Origin: a virus
DNA length: 41,664 nt
IMG/VR virus record: IMGVR_UViG_3300042934_000819
Location: 1 to 41,664 of that record
Direction: 5' to 3' (one strand)
The notes beneath the pieces are model-generated. The model made no database searches. It was not told the DNA's origin and worked only from the letters and a program-made list of their open reading frames with translations. Numbering within the stretch: the stretch's first letter is position 1; each line of letters starts with the position of its first letter. The position numbers were made by a program, and so were the translations under genes. Of the stretch, positions 25,611 to 32,950 are shown in pieces.

Positions 25611-27563
25611 TTATCCCTCCAACTCTACTTTCAATGTTTTCTGTCCTGTGGTCTTTATAAGATTAATAATTTGACTTCCGGTAGGAATGATATTTGTTAC
25701 TGACTCTCTGAAGTCGATGTATATAGGTGCATGCACTTTATAATGCTCTGCAAGGGTGCAGATAATATCTAATCCAGCATTTACCTTGCCTGCATGGTTT
25801 GCATCGCTCCAGGGGACACCATTGACCAAAGTCTCACAGGTTTCCACAATGCCACCATTTATTTGAACATCAAACATTTTGAAGTTTACATGCTTGAACT
25901 TGTTGTTGATTCCTTCCTCGAGAAGCTTCACTTTAGTTCTGATGAACTGCTCTATCAGGAATATCTGTTTGTCCAGTTCATTAAGCTGTGCAGCCAATGT
26001 CTTCTCTTCCTGCTTCAGCTCTTCAATGCGCTTCTTATTGTTTTCTGCATATTCTTTCTTAGCAAGTATTGCTTTTGCTAAGTCTGCATCAGATTGAATA
26101 GCTTTCTTTTGTTCCATTAATTCTGCAGTATCATAAGCTGGGGCAATTTCCAGCTTGCTTTGTAGCTTGTCAATTTTCTCTTTAAGCTCAATCCATGCAG
26201 AGTCACTTGTGTAATCCACATCAATATTTATATTTTCTAATTTGCCTGTGCACTCAGATAGATGCTCTTCTACGTTCTTAAGCTCTAAAGTCTTTTCTGC
26301 CAATTCAACTTGCATGTTTGAAATTCGATTCTGTCTCTCATCATTTCCAGCTTTCAGTGATTTGCCTTTTGTTTGGATAATACTAAGCTGCCTATTCTTT
26401 TCTACTTCAAAGCACTCTCTAAGGTCAGCTATCTTTTCATCGATTGCATCTGTGGGCAAAACTTGCTTGCATGTAGGACAACTAAATTCATTCCTATCAG
26501 GCTCTTCAAACATCTCCGCCTTTTTCTTGTCCCAATCATTTCTAAGCTCTTGGATATCTCCATTAACCATTGCTATCAAATCACTGTCAGTGTTTATTCT
26601 TCTGTTCAGATTATCAATCTGTGTATGCAAAATTGCTGTATCATTCATCAATGAAGCCTTTTGCCTTACCAGCTCATTTCTTTCAGTATTAGCATCCTTT
26701 TCAATTTGCCTTTCTCTCTCAGTCTGCTGACTCTTCAAACTAGCAAGGTCCTGATATCCTTTAACAACTCTATCCTTCTTAGCTTGAATATCTGTGAAGC
26801 TATTCTCTATTGCTTCCAGCTCCTGATTAAGTTTCTCTAACCTTTGTTCGATCTCTTCATAGTCCACTTCTTCCTCAGTCGAATTAATTGATATCTCATC
26901 TATTCTAACTGGGATTTTCTCAATCTCTTTGTTGAGTTTGCTGCGCTTCTCAGCTATGATTTTCTTGAAATCATCTGTGCTTTTACCATTGAGTATTTTT
27001 AGTAGATCCTTTAACTTATCATCGCTGGCGATAACATCTTCATCTGAAATGTTTCCGGATATCTCGAGGAGGATTTTCTTTCTTTCCTCTTTTGACAAAA
27101 CCAGATTGAAGTAGAAAGGATCCGTAAGCAGCTTGAATATATTCTCATCAATAACCTCGTTGATACGCTGCTGAAACTCACCTTTCTTAACTGGTACCTC
27201 ATCAACCCAATAAGCTGTTTCATGGCCAGTAAATTCCTTTTCAGCCTCTCCCCTCTTCTTGGTCCACTTCTCTGTAAATTGTTTCTTTAAAGTTAATATT
27301 GTTCCATCGATGGAGAGTTGAGCTTCAACCTCGTGTTCAAGGCAATGGATAACATCACCATTCTTGTCATGAGTCTTTATAGCAAAGTCCTTGCGGTTTG
27401 TGCTGTCCTTATCAAATAGCAGCCACTTGAATGCATCAAACAATGTGGTCTTACCTACACCGTTATCAGCTAGAATTGAAATATTCTTACCTTCTGTTTG
27501 AAGAACAAAGGATTTTATACCCTTGAAATTCTTTATGACCATTTGAAGTATTTTAATTTGCAT
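25611..27563 (-). CDS. SbcC/Rad50-like AAA ATPase
   Basis: A 650-residue ATPase. Walker A ADNGVGKTT at 32-40, two long coiled-coil arms from about 200 and 400, and a zinc-hook CPTC at 362-365 (second Cys pair forms in trans in Rad50). The C-terminal half ends with HAGKVNAGLDIICTLAEHY and APIYIDFRESV, where the Walker B/D-loop Asp and Glu are spaced as in the phage subfamily rather than the usual LDEP. These proteins hold DNA ends and act with nucleases such as the MBL protein. TAGGAGGAC precedes the ATG. Confidence 0.92.
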   Translation of the reverse strand: MQIKILQMVIKNFKGIKSFVLQTEGKNISILADNGVGKTTLFDAFKWLLFDKDSTNRKDFAIKTHDKNGDVIHCLEHEVEAQLSIDGTILTLKKQFTEKWTKKRGEAEKEFTGHETAYWVDEVPVKKGEFQQRINEVIDENIFKLLTDPFYFNLVLSKEERKKILLEISGNISDEDVIASDDKLKDLLKILNGKSTDDFKKIIAEKRSKLNKEIEKIPVRIDEISINSTEEEVDYEEIEQRLEKLNQELEAIENSFTDIQAKKDRVVKGYQDLASLKSQQTERERQIEKDANTERNELVRQKASLMNDTAILHTQIDNLNRRINTDSDLIAMVNGDIQELRNDWDKKKAEMFEEPDRNEFSCPTCKQVLPTDAIDEKIADLRECFEVEKNRQLSIIQTKGKSLKAGNDERQNRISNMQVELAEKTLELKNVEEHLSECTGKLENINIDVDYTSDSAWIELKEKIDKLQSKLEIAPAYDTAELMEQKKAIQSDADLAKAILAKKEYAENNKKRIEELKQEEKTLAAQLNELDKQIFLIEQFIRTKVKLLEEGINNKFKHVNFKMFDVQINGGIVETCETLVNGVPWSDANHAGKVNAGLDIICTLAEHYKVHAPIYIDFRESVTNIIPTGSQIINLIKTTGQKTLKVELEG

Positions 27564-27577
27564 AGCCTGTCCTCCTA

Positions 27578-29626
27578 TTACTTATTTGCTATTTCATTAT
27601 CTATAGCATCCATCATATTACCAATGTTTCTATTGAGGGCTATGAGGTTCTGTTTTGTTCTCTCTAGCTCTTGTTTGTTGACATTCTCTCCTAGAACCTT
27701 TGCCCAGTTTTTAAGCTGCCCAGTATGAACTGTAAAAAACTTGCCAAGGAAGTCCACCACATATTCATAGTCTTTATCTGCAGATCTCTCAACTTCTTTT
27801 TCTACAACAGCTGGTTCAAGATTAACTGGCTTCATCAGCTCATCAGTGAGGATTTCAACTTGTCTTTCAGCTTCTTTTAGCTGCTTTCTAAGTTCGCTAA
27901 CTTCCACAGGCTCCTGAGTATTGTTTGTCTGAATTGATAATTCTTTGATTCTCTTTTGTAGCTGCTCAATCTCAAATTTTTGGTTGTCATTCTTGCTTTG
28001 ATGCTCACTTTGAGACTGTCTTAGAGCCTGTTCTGCTTTTCGCGCACGTTCATCAGCTTCTCTGGCTACGATAGAATTTTGTCTAGCCTTTTCTTCTTCC
28101 CACTTCTTCTCTTGTTCTCTAGCCTTAAGCTGAGCTTCCAACTCCTTGTACTGCTTGTGAGTTGTAATATCTCCCTCTATAACAGCTTTCTGCAGTTCTG
28201 CAGGTGCTGATTGTTTTGAAACAGCGAATAATAATGAAGATTGGATATTTTCAGCATCCTCGATATTGCCAAAATTTTTGGCAATATATTCGTACCCTCT
28301 TATATAGTTCATTGCCGATTGATCTGACATACCCAAGCTTTTACACCATAACCCAAAGGTACCAGTTTTATTGTTGGCTAACTTCTCATGTACTTCTTTG
28401 AGTTCTTTCCCAATAGCCAACACAGACATCATCCTTATTTGCGTTATCTTCGCTTCCTTCTCCTGCAGAAAAGCTGCAGTGTCAGTATCAATTGTGCTGT
28501 AATCAAATCCTTGAGGCTTATCTTCTTCAATGTACTTATTTTCTGGCTTTACTAATTCCATCATTCCCTCCTCTGGAGTCTTTTTAATTGGGAATTGCTT
28601 CTCATATACCTTTTTATAAATGTCGCAGTCTAAGACTCCGAATTGCTTATTTGTTCCTTCTATGTAGTCTTTAAGTACATTTCCTTTAATGAGCCTTACT
28701 GAGCATCCATCATTATGCGCACAAAAGCATGGACAATCTTCTTTCATCGCTTCACACACTTCATCTATAAGATTTCTTGGTTTCTTAGGGCTTGTACCCA
28801 AACATGGCTGATTGTGGAAGGCTCCTTTCAACGCTTCATTCTGACAACCAAGCTTGATTGCTTCCTGGGCATATTCAGTGAAGACCATATTTCCTATATC
28901 ACCTACTTCAAATCCACAGCCCCCAGCTTCATTATTAAAGCCGCATTTTGTAATCTTGCAATTCATATCCCGCTTGTCTCCATCCTTCAGTAATTCATCA
29001 AATTGATCTTCTAAATCCATTGAATCAATGTCCTCATCAATTTCATTCAGCTCATCTATAATTGGTTCAAACTTATCACATGCTTTCTGCTTGATGGTTA
29101 CAAAGCTTCTTTTCTTTGTACACTTCCTGTACTCCACAGATTCGCCCTCATCCAGACATGATGCACAATTGATACAATATTCACCTGTATAAGTTTCTTC
29201 TGATTGCTTCTCTCCAAAGAACTTATCAACCAGTTCCTTCTTGGCAGCCATACCCTTTTTATTTGCTGAGCAGCTGATTGATAATACCTTTCTGCAGTCA
29301 TCTAGATCCTGATTGTATGAAGCTCCAAGCTCTGGATGAGCGATACAATATTCTCTAATGGATTCTAAAAGTTCATTATCTAAGGACCAGATAGCCATTG
29401 TTGCTTTATCATTCAGGTTTCCTCGCCACTCACTCTTTTTATTTGGCGGTCTGCTGCCTGCACGACATTCCCATTTATCATGAACTGGCGGCCAGCCTTT
29501 TGTTACTTCAATCGGGAAAGGACAATTTGCACATTCGTTCTTCTCTGGATCAATGGTGTATCCGGTTACCATTGCACTACTCGATTTCTTAAATTCAATA
29601 CTGCATTTGGTATAGAAGGTTTTCAA
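27578..29626 (-). CDS. Large Cys-rich, coiled-coil early protein (DUF3102-like C-terminal half)
   Basis: A 682-residue protein from TTG at 29626, with AAGGGGG upstream. The N-terminal 340 residues hold about 25 Cys in several clusters (CANCPFPIEV near 33; CINCASC near 150; MNCKITKCGFNNEAGGCGF near 220; CPCFCAHNDGC near 295), suggesting several zinc or iron-sulphur modules. Residues about 390-470 have a DUF3102-like helical part (AIGKELKEVHEKL...FGLWCKSLGMSDQSAMNYI), followed by a long charged coiled coil to about 620. Related large proteins occur in Clostridia phage recombination modules. Function unknown; a DNA-binding organiser is possible. Confidence 0.75.
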   Translation of the reverse strand: MKTFYTKCSIEFKKSSSAMVTGYTIDPEKNECANCPFPIEVTKGWPPVHDKWECRAGSRPPNKKSEWRGNLNDKATMAIWSLDNELLESIREYCIAHPELGASYNQDLDDCRKVLSISCSANKKGMAAKKELVDKFFGEKQSEETYTGEYCINCASCLDEGESVEYRKCTKKRSFVTIKQKACDKFEPIIDELNEIDEDIDSMDLEDQFDELLKDGDKRDMNCKITKCGFNNEAGGCGFEVGDIGNMVFTEYAQEAIKLGCQNEALKGAFHNQPCLGTSPKKPRNLIDEVCEAMKEDCPCFCAHNDGCSVRLIKGNVLKDYIEGTNKQFGVLDCDIYKKVYEKQFPIKKTPEEGMMELVKPENKYIEEDKPQGFDYSTIDTDTAAFLQEKEAKITQIRMMSVLAIGKELKEVHEKLANNKTGTFGLWCKSLGMSDQSAMNYIRGYEYIAKNFGNIEDAENIQSSLLFAVSKQSAPAELQKAVIEGDITTHKQYKELEAQLKAREQEKKWEEEKARQNSIVAREADERARKAEQALRQSQSEHQSKNDNQKFEIEQLQKRIKELSIQTNNTQEPVEVSELRKQLKEAERQVEILTDELMKPVNLEPAVVEKEVERSADKDYEYVVDFLGKFFTVHTGQLKNWAKVLGENVNKQELERTKQNLIALNRNIGNMMDAIDNEIANK

Positions 29627-29628
29627 GA

Positions 29629-29763
29629 TTAGTACCCCCTTGCTCTTTGTCTCTTCTTGATAGCCTTATATCTGCCGCTGATCTTTCTATTCACCTTATC
29701 TACACCTTGCTTTTCCATAGTCACCCTAAGGATATTTCTTTCAATTTTTCTTAAAAAGCTCAT
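29629..29763 (-). CDS. Small basic protein
   Basis: A 44-residue protein with ATG at 29763 after GGGAGGTAACG. It is strongly basic (KKRQRARGY at the end), helical, with no membrane span or Cys. Its last codons supply the ribosome binding site of the large Cys-rich gene, and its stop lies three bases before that start. Function unknown; nucleic-acid binding is suggested by charge. Confidence 0.65.
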   Translation of the reverse strand: MSFLRKIERNILRVTMEKQGVDKVNRKISGRYKAIKKRQRARGY

Positions 29764-29776
29764 TGCGTTACCTCCC

Positions 29777-29805
29777 TTGATTAATTTAATTGCCAGTGTT
29801 ATACT
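29777..29805 (+). promoter_or_regulatory. Plus-strand promoter for a candidate small RNA
   Basis: TTGATT (29777-29782), 17 bases, TATACT (29800-29805), with TGT directly before the -10 (extended form). It points right, against the flanking minus-strand genes. The predicted start is near 29812, about 45 bases before a plus-strand terminator. Confidence 0.5.
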
Positions 29806-29811
29806 GTCATT

Positions 29812-29857
29812 GAGATTTTATATTTACTTTCGTGCCTCTATGTGGGCACTTTTTTTA
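29812..29857 (+). ncRNA. Candidate short regulatory RNA ending in a strong terminator
   Basis: From the promoter at 29777-29805 an RNA of about 45 bases would end in GTGCC-TCTATGTG-GGCAC followed by TTTTTTTAT (29832-29857). The U-tract is on the plus strand only, so the hairpin terminates rightward transcription although both neighbouring genes run left. It overlaps the last codon of the minus-strand HTH gene. There is no ORF. It could be an antisense or trans-acting RNA, or just a block to counter-transcription. Confidence 0.45.
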
Positions 29858-30574
29858 TAGGATTTCATCTAGTAGTTGTATTACCGCAGCAGCTTCTTTG
29901 AATGTCATGTCAGATTTTAAAAATCTAATTATCTCTTCTTGGAAATTTACTATCACAAGAACTTGTCCCACTTGATAAGTTGCCATTGATAGACTCACCT
30001 TTATTTCAGATTCTATGTTAATTTCTATTGATTTTTCTTCCAATACTGGTTCCACAGCAACTGCAAAGGAATCCAAAGCTTTAGCAGCATTTGTTATTAT
30101 CTCAGTTGATGATTGTATAGAAGCCGAGTATTCTCTTTCTATAGTTAAGTTCGGACCCTGTTCTCCATCCTTACTCATTACTACAGGAGTTTCCATATGA
30201 CTATCCTGTCCAATCTTAATGCCAGCCTCCGTAATCCATCTTGTTATACAAGATCTACTAACTCCCAGCTTATCCACTAAAGCTTTTGATGCTGCATATA
30301 CTGTGGGATACCCCTGACATAATTTTGCTAACTCTTCATTTGTTGGTCTTGGTGCTCTCTTTGGCATATTCTCATCCTTCCTCTCTTCTCTTAAATTTCT
30401 TTCTGCGTTCTTAATGTGGCCATAGTCGGTAAATACTTTATCTTCTTGCTTATTAGCTGGCTTTAGATTCGCGTATTTTGCTATTTCTTCGTCTGTCATC
30501 TGCCTGGTAGTGACTCCACTTGTTACGCTCTTAACTGCTACTTCTATTTGTGTCTTTGGTATCGGTGTCCCCAA
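29855..30574 (-). CDS. HTH-domain early protein
   Basis: A 239-residue protein; AAAAGGAGGG eight bases upstream selects TTG at 30574, inside the end of the preceding gene. Residues about 90-118 form a helix-turn-helix (TVYAASKALVDKLGVSRSCITRWITEAGI), suggesting DNA binding. The N-terminal 70 residues are charged and likely flexible, and the C-terminal half (from about 165) is acidic and may oligomerise. It resembles phage early regulators by layout but is not matched to a named family. Confidence 0.7.
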   Translation of the reverse strand: MGTPIPKTQIEVAVKSVTSGVTTRQMTDEEIAKYANLKPANKQEDKVFTDYGHIKNAERNLREERKDENMPKRAPRPTNEELAKLCQGYPTVYAASKALVDKLGVSRSCITRWITEAGIKIGQDSHMETPVVMSKDGEQGPNLTIEREYSASIQSSTEIITNAAKALDSFAVAVEPVLEEKSIEINIESEIKVSLSMATYQVGQVLVIVNFQEEIIRFLKSDMTFKEAAAVIQLLDEIL

Positions 30575-30758
30575 TCTGCTCTCCCTCCTTTTTGTACTTG
30601 TCCAATAACTGACCATTATTAGAACAGCCTGTATTAAGGTTCTTGGCCATTAATCCTACTTTGCACTTTGCGTTTCCATTGATACCCTTTATACATTCCC
30701 AACAAGCAATAAACCATTTGCCACCGCCAGTTCTAAAACTGCCTTTAGGTTGTTCCAA
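30531..30758 (-). CDS. Small Cys-containing early protein
   Basis: A 75-residue protein. The start is taken as TTG at 30758 (AGAGGTG six bases upstream, 14-base overlap with the previous gene); a longer frame runs into that gene. It contains CWEC and a second pair of Cys further on (AKC, TGC), so a zinc site is possible, and ends in a charged tail that overlaps the HTH gene by 44 bases. Family unknown. Confidence 0.55.
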   Translation of the reverse strand: MEQPKGSFRTGGGKWFIACWECIKGINGNAKCKVGLMAKNLNTGCSNNGQLLDKYKKEGEQIGDTDTKDTNRSSS

Positions 30759-30975
30759 TAGAGTCACCTCTTTTAGCACAGATTTTCTTGAGGCTTTCAT
30801 CATCTCTGACATGCTCCAGCAGCTCCACAATTTCACCATATACCTGAGCGGTTTGAGTATCGCCTATTGCTTCAGCTGATTCCTTCTTAGCTTGGTATCG
30901 TCCAAGCAGGAACCATATATTTTCATCCATCTGCTCTACGCGTTCTTGCATTTGTCTTACTTGAAATGAAGTCAT
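30745..30975 (-). CDS. Small helical early protein
   Basis: A 76-residue protein. Three successive ATG codons lie at 30981, 30978 and 30975; AAGGGGG spacing favours the last. Glu/Lys-rich, with two helices (VRQMQERVEQMDENIWFLLGRY and QVYGEIVELLEHVRDDESL) typical of small phage coiled-coil proteins. Overlaps the next gene by 14 bases. Function unknown. Confidence 0.65.
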   Translation of the reverse strand: MTSFQVRQMQERVEQMDENIWFLLGRYQAKKESAEAIGDTQTAQVYGEIVELLEHVRDDESLKKICAKRGDSIGTT

Positions 30976-30988
30976 CATCATTCCCCCT

Positions 30989-31087
30989 TTAACTTAATAA
31001 CTGTACAAAGTTCCAAAACATTAGGTAGAAAGCTAATGCTGTTACAGATCCATAGAACAGAGCATCTTCAATTTTGCGTGCATCCAT
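30989..31087 (-). CDS. 32-residue membrane mini-protein
   Basis: Read from ATG at 31087 (an ATG at 31096 is too close to the AAAGG). A short charged N-terminus (MDARKIEDALFYG) is followed by one transmembrane segment (VTALAFYLMFWNFVQLL). It overlaps the end of the previous gene in another frame and ends 14 bases before the next. Too short for standard gene finders. Function unknown. Confidence 0.5.
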   Translation of the reverse strand: MDARKIEDALFYGSVTALAFYLMFWNFVQLLS

Positions 31088-31253
31088 TGTTTTCATATCC
31101 TTTCATAAGCTTGTCCTGCGCTTTTAGCTGCTCAATTACCTTATGGCCAGCTGCTTCAAATTCTTTATAAACGTTAATGTCAGAAACGGTTTTTGAAGTA
31201 TTAATTAAAACAGCATGTACATGGAGGATTGCATCTTTGTTTTTCATATGCAC
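31068..31253 (-). CDS. Small helical early protein
   Basis: A 61-residue protein from GTG at 31253 (GGGGAGG eight bases upstream), or ATG at 31247. Helical and charged, with no membrane span; NVYKEFEAAGHKVIEQLKAQDKLMKGYENN forms the C-terminal half. It lies between the membrane-anchored 123-residue gene and the mini-membrane gene. Family not recognised. Confidence 0.6.
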   Translation of the reverse strand: MHMKNKDAILHVHAVLINTSKTVSDINVYKEFEAAGHKVIEQLKAQDKLMKGYENNGCTQN

Positions 31254-31267
31254 GTTGCCGACCTCCC

Positions 31268-31639
31268 CTACAAGCCGAGGTCATCAGGGATCCAGTGGCC
31301 ATAGCCCATAAGTTTGTCTTCGCTTATCCATCCGTCAACAGGAAGTATAACTGGTGCCCATAACCGTATAAATTTCATACTGTCCTTTGCCTTATAGTGG
31401 ATGTAGTTGCCTTCGTAGTAATGCTCTGTTATGTATATTGCATTTGTCCATCCTCCTGGAGCGTAATGGATGATTGTGTACTCACCTGTGATTATCTCTG
31501 GTTCCAAAGTTTCAATTGCTGGCTGTGCCTCTAACGTATCAATCTTTGTTTCCAACCATCCTATAAATCCTATGGATGCTATTAAAAATATAAGTAAAAT
31601 GGAAATTATAATTTTTTGCCTAGTTTGGTATTTGTTCAT
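31268..31639 (-). CDS. Membrane-anchored hypothetical protein
   Basis: A 123-residue protein with one N-terminal transmembrane segment (about 9-28, IIISILLIFLIASIGFIGWL) after a basic start, then an extracellular beta-like domain with YTIIHYAPGGWTNAIYI and GYGHWIPDDLGL. Signal anchor rather than cleaved signal peptide, as no AxA site is evident. GTAGGGAGGGCAAC precedes the ATG. A role at the cell surface of an infected or lysogenic cell is possible; function unknown. Confidence 0.65.
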   Translation of the reverse strand: MNKYQTRQKIIISILLIFLIASIGFIGWLETKIDTLEAQPAIETLEPEIITGEYTIIHYAPGGWTNAIYITEHYYEGNYIHYKAKDSMKFIRLWAPVILPVDGWISEDKLMGYGHWIPDDLGL

Positions 31640-31652
31640 AATGTTGCCCTCC

Positions 31653-31895
31653 CTACTTTCTTAGTTCAGTGATACAATCGCTGCATATGTTCTTGCCCTT
31701 GTGGAATTTCATGTTCTTAGCTTGTCCACAGAATATACAGGATGGTTCGTACTTTCTGAGTATTATTTTGCCACCATCATCAGTGAAAATCTCAAGCGGA
31801 TCTCCTTCCTCGATTGCATGTGTTCTCCTAAGTTCTTTTGGTATTACTACCCTTCCTAGCTCATCTACCCTGCGCACTATGCCTGTTGATTTCAT
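31653..31895 (-). CDS. AbrB-family transcription regulator with zinc ribbon
   Basis: An 80-residue protein. Residues 1-48 are an AbrB/SpoVT swapped-hairpin DNA-binding domain (GIVRRVDELGRVVIPKELRR, then GDPLEIF and KIILRKY). The last 30 residues hold CIFC and CSDC, a small zinc ribbon seen on AbrB homologues of Clostridia. It likely regulates phage early or host genes. AGAGGAGGAATAC precedes the ATG. Confidence 0.92.
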   Translation of the reverse strand: MKSTGIVRRVDELGRVVIPKELRRTHAIEEGDPLEIFTDDGGKIILRKYEPSCIFCGQAKNMKFHKGKNICSDCITELRK

Positions 31896-31919
31896 TTGTA
31901 TTCCTCCTCTAATTTATTC

Positions 31920-32105
31920 TTAGATTTCTTTGCCTGCAGTTCGTGCAGATTGTACACATCTCCAGCCGATATCAGTCAACCTATCAAGTATCTTGTTTAT
32001 CTCTTCAGGAGTTTTATTAATGTATGCTGCATCGCATATTTTTATTGTGGTGTTGCCAATTTTATATTCTTCTACTACATTGCCTAAGCTTGAAGTGTCG
32101 ACCAA
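31920..32105 (-). CDS. Small conserved phage protein
   Basis: A 61-residue protein; the start is taken as TTG at 32105 (GGGGGTG upstream) over the GTGs at 32111 and 32114. The core NVVEEYKIGNTTIKICDAAYINKTPEEINKIL recurs in small early proteins of Firmicute prophages near the repressor region. Mixed beta/helix fold; no catalytic motif. Function unknown. Confidence 0.7.
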   Translation of the reverse strand: MVDTSSLGNVVEEYKIGNTTIKICDAAYINKTPEEINKILDRLTDIGWRCVQSARTAGKEI

Positions 32106-32161
32106 TCTCACCACCCCCTATTACATTTGTATTTGAGTTTGAATTTGTACTATGCATATTT

Positions 32162-32359
32162 TTATTTTGAAAAGAATACTTCCGGCACAGTCCTCTTCAA
32201 TGCGAAAGCAATTCTTTCCATTACATCTTTTGTAGGGTTTGTTGTACCCTCAGCATCATTCTCAATTTCACTTATATACCCAATCGCAACACACGCCTTT
32301 TCAGATACTTCCTTCAATGTCATATTTGCTTTCTTTCTATAGAATTTAATTTTGTTCAT
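32162..32359 (-). CDS. Cro-like HTH repressor (XRE family)
   Basis: A 65-residue XRE protein: KFYRKKANMTLKEVSEKACVAIGYISEIEND is the helix-turn-helix, followed by NPTKDVMERIAFALKRTVPEVFF. GAGG eight bases upstream of ATG 32359 favours it over GTG 32368. It is the first DNA-binding protein of the lytic direction, opposite the CI-type gene, so a Cro role is the natural reading. Its gene lies just after a minus-strand terminator (32386-32426), so expression probably needs read-through. Confidence 0.87.
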   Translation of the reverse strand: MNKIKFYRKKANMTLKEVSEKACVAIGYISEIENDAEGTTNPTKDVMERIAFALKRTVPEVFFSK

Positions 32360-32385
32360 TAAGATCACCTCATTCCCTTATAAAT

Positions 32386-32426
32386 AAAAAAAACCGAATA
32401 ACCCCGCATAATACGTTGTTAATCGG
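32386..32426 (-). terminator. Terminator in front of the Cro-like gene
   Basis: Minus strand: CCGATTAAC (32426-32418) pairs with GTTATTCGG (32402-32394) with one mismatch, and is followed by eight T. It ends 27 bases before the Cro-like start, leaving no room for a separate promoter. It may be an attenuator rather than a full stop. Confidence 0.7.
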
Positions 32427-32463
32427 CTCTCTGGCTCTCGTTGTTCTGGCTCTCTGGCTCTCG
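32425..32463. repeat. Tandem GGCTCTCTGGCTCTCG repeat
   Basis: The 16-mer GGCTCTCTGGCTCTCG occurs at 32425-32440 and 32448-32463, separated by TTGTTCT, and is itself two near-copies of GGCTCTC. On the minus strand it lies between the zinc-ribbon gene stop and the terminator, and reads GAGAGCC repeats. An ATGA overlap with the zinc-ribbon stop opens an 18-codon frame (MNCSREPESQ...) across it; another frame also gives REPE repeats. Coding remnant or RNA signal. Confidence 0.75.
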
Positions 32464-32471
32464 CGAACAAT

Positions 32472-32663
32472 TCATTTTGCAATTTTAAGTTTCTGCAGCT
32501 TCTTCTCTTGCAGTTCAATAAATTTATTTAACCCCTCGTTCCTCCCTTCATAAGTGACTTCAACTTCTTTTTTACAGTAACTGCAATACACGTGTACTTT
32601 ACATCCCCCAGGTTCAACTTTGGCTATCCTACTCCCACACTTATGGTAATACCAATCTCTCAT
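32472..32663 (-). CDS. Small zinc-ribbon protein (Com-like)
   Basis: A 63-residue protein with HKCGSR near residue 8, CK near 21 and CSYC near 28, arranged as a zinc ribbon, and a Lys-rich C-terminal helix. It loosely resembles the Com-like zinc-finger proteins of phages, which bind mRNA leaders, so a role in controlling the message it heads is conceivable. GAAGGCG before the ATG is a weak ribosome binding site. It is the first gene of the leftward early operon. Confidence 0.7.
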   Translation of the reverse strand: MRDWYYHKCGSRIAKVEPGGCKVHVYCSYCKKEVEVTYEGRNEGLNKFIELQEKKLQKLKIAK

Positions 32664-32779
32664 AAAGCGCGCCTTCTTTCGTGTTTTTTATCAATATGAA
32701 TTAAATATAAAAATGCTATAACGAGTAATTTCTATCACCTCCGTCATTTGCTTGTCCTAAGTATTTTCTCTACAAGAGA

Positions 32780-32808
32780 ATAATATCATTTCTCCCTCAG
32801 AGAAACAA
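32780..32808 (-). promoter_or_regulatory. Leftward early (lytic) promoter
   Basis: Minus strand: TTGTTT (32808-32803), 17 bases, TATTAT (32785-32780) preceded by TGA (extended -10). The spacer overlaps operator 2 and operator 1 lies over the -10 and start, so repressor binding would block it. It should drive the zinc-ribbon gene and, beyond the attenuator, the Cro-like and replication genes. Confidence 0.6.
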
Positions 32809-32890
32809 AGTCAATTTCTATTCATTTTTAACCGTTTAGAATGATTGTTTTTCTCTATCAGAGAAATGCTCTAATTATCTCAATTTTTCA

Positions 32891-32919
32891 TTGACAGAGA
32901 AAATAAAATGTTTTAAAAT
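32891..32919 (+). promoter_or_regulatory. Repressor maintenance promoter
   Basis: TTGACA (32891-32896), 17 bases, TAAAAT (32914-32919): perfect -35 and a 5/6 -10. Operator 4 overlaps the -35 and operator 5 begins at the end of the -10, consistent with negative autoregulation. The predicted start near 32926 rules out translation from upstream in-frame codons and supports the ATG at 32951. Confidence 0.8.
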
Positions 32920-32950
32920 TTCTTTAACAGAGAAATTAAGGAGGTGTACA

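Larger units (their letters stand above)
32766..32935. promoter_or_regulatory. Five-copy operator array of the CI-type repressor
   Basis: A 17-bp dyad with consensus TTTCTCT-nnn-AGAGAAA occurs five times: 32765-32781 (one outer mismatch), 32789-32805, 32850-32866 (perfect, TTTCTCT-ATC-AGAGAAA), 32886-32902 (right half perfect, left half TTTCATT) and 32919-32935 (TTTCTTT-AAC-AGAGAAA). The first two cover the leftward early promoter; the last two cover the -35 and the start of the repressor promoter. This fits repression of the lytic promoter and autoregulation. Binding by the neighbouring XRE proteins is inferred. Confidence 0.88.

Noticed and set aside
26242-26730. Plus-strand 162-codon frame opposite the SbcC-like ATPase
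   Set aside because: Reverse of a coiled-coil region; Ser/Phe/Leu-rich translation with no recognisable domain.
32425-32463. GGCTCTC tandem repeat as a CRISPR or origin iteron
   Set aside because: Only two 16-bp copies with a seven-base spacer, next to a terminator; no spacer array or cas genes.
32686-32740. 15-codon GTG frame after GGAGGTGATAGAA upstream of the zinc-ribbon gene
   Set aside because: The GTG lies inside the ribosome binding site itself, and the peptide has no recognisable feature; it may be a decayed start.
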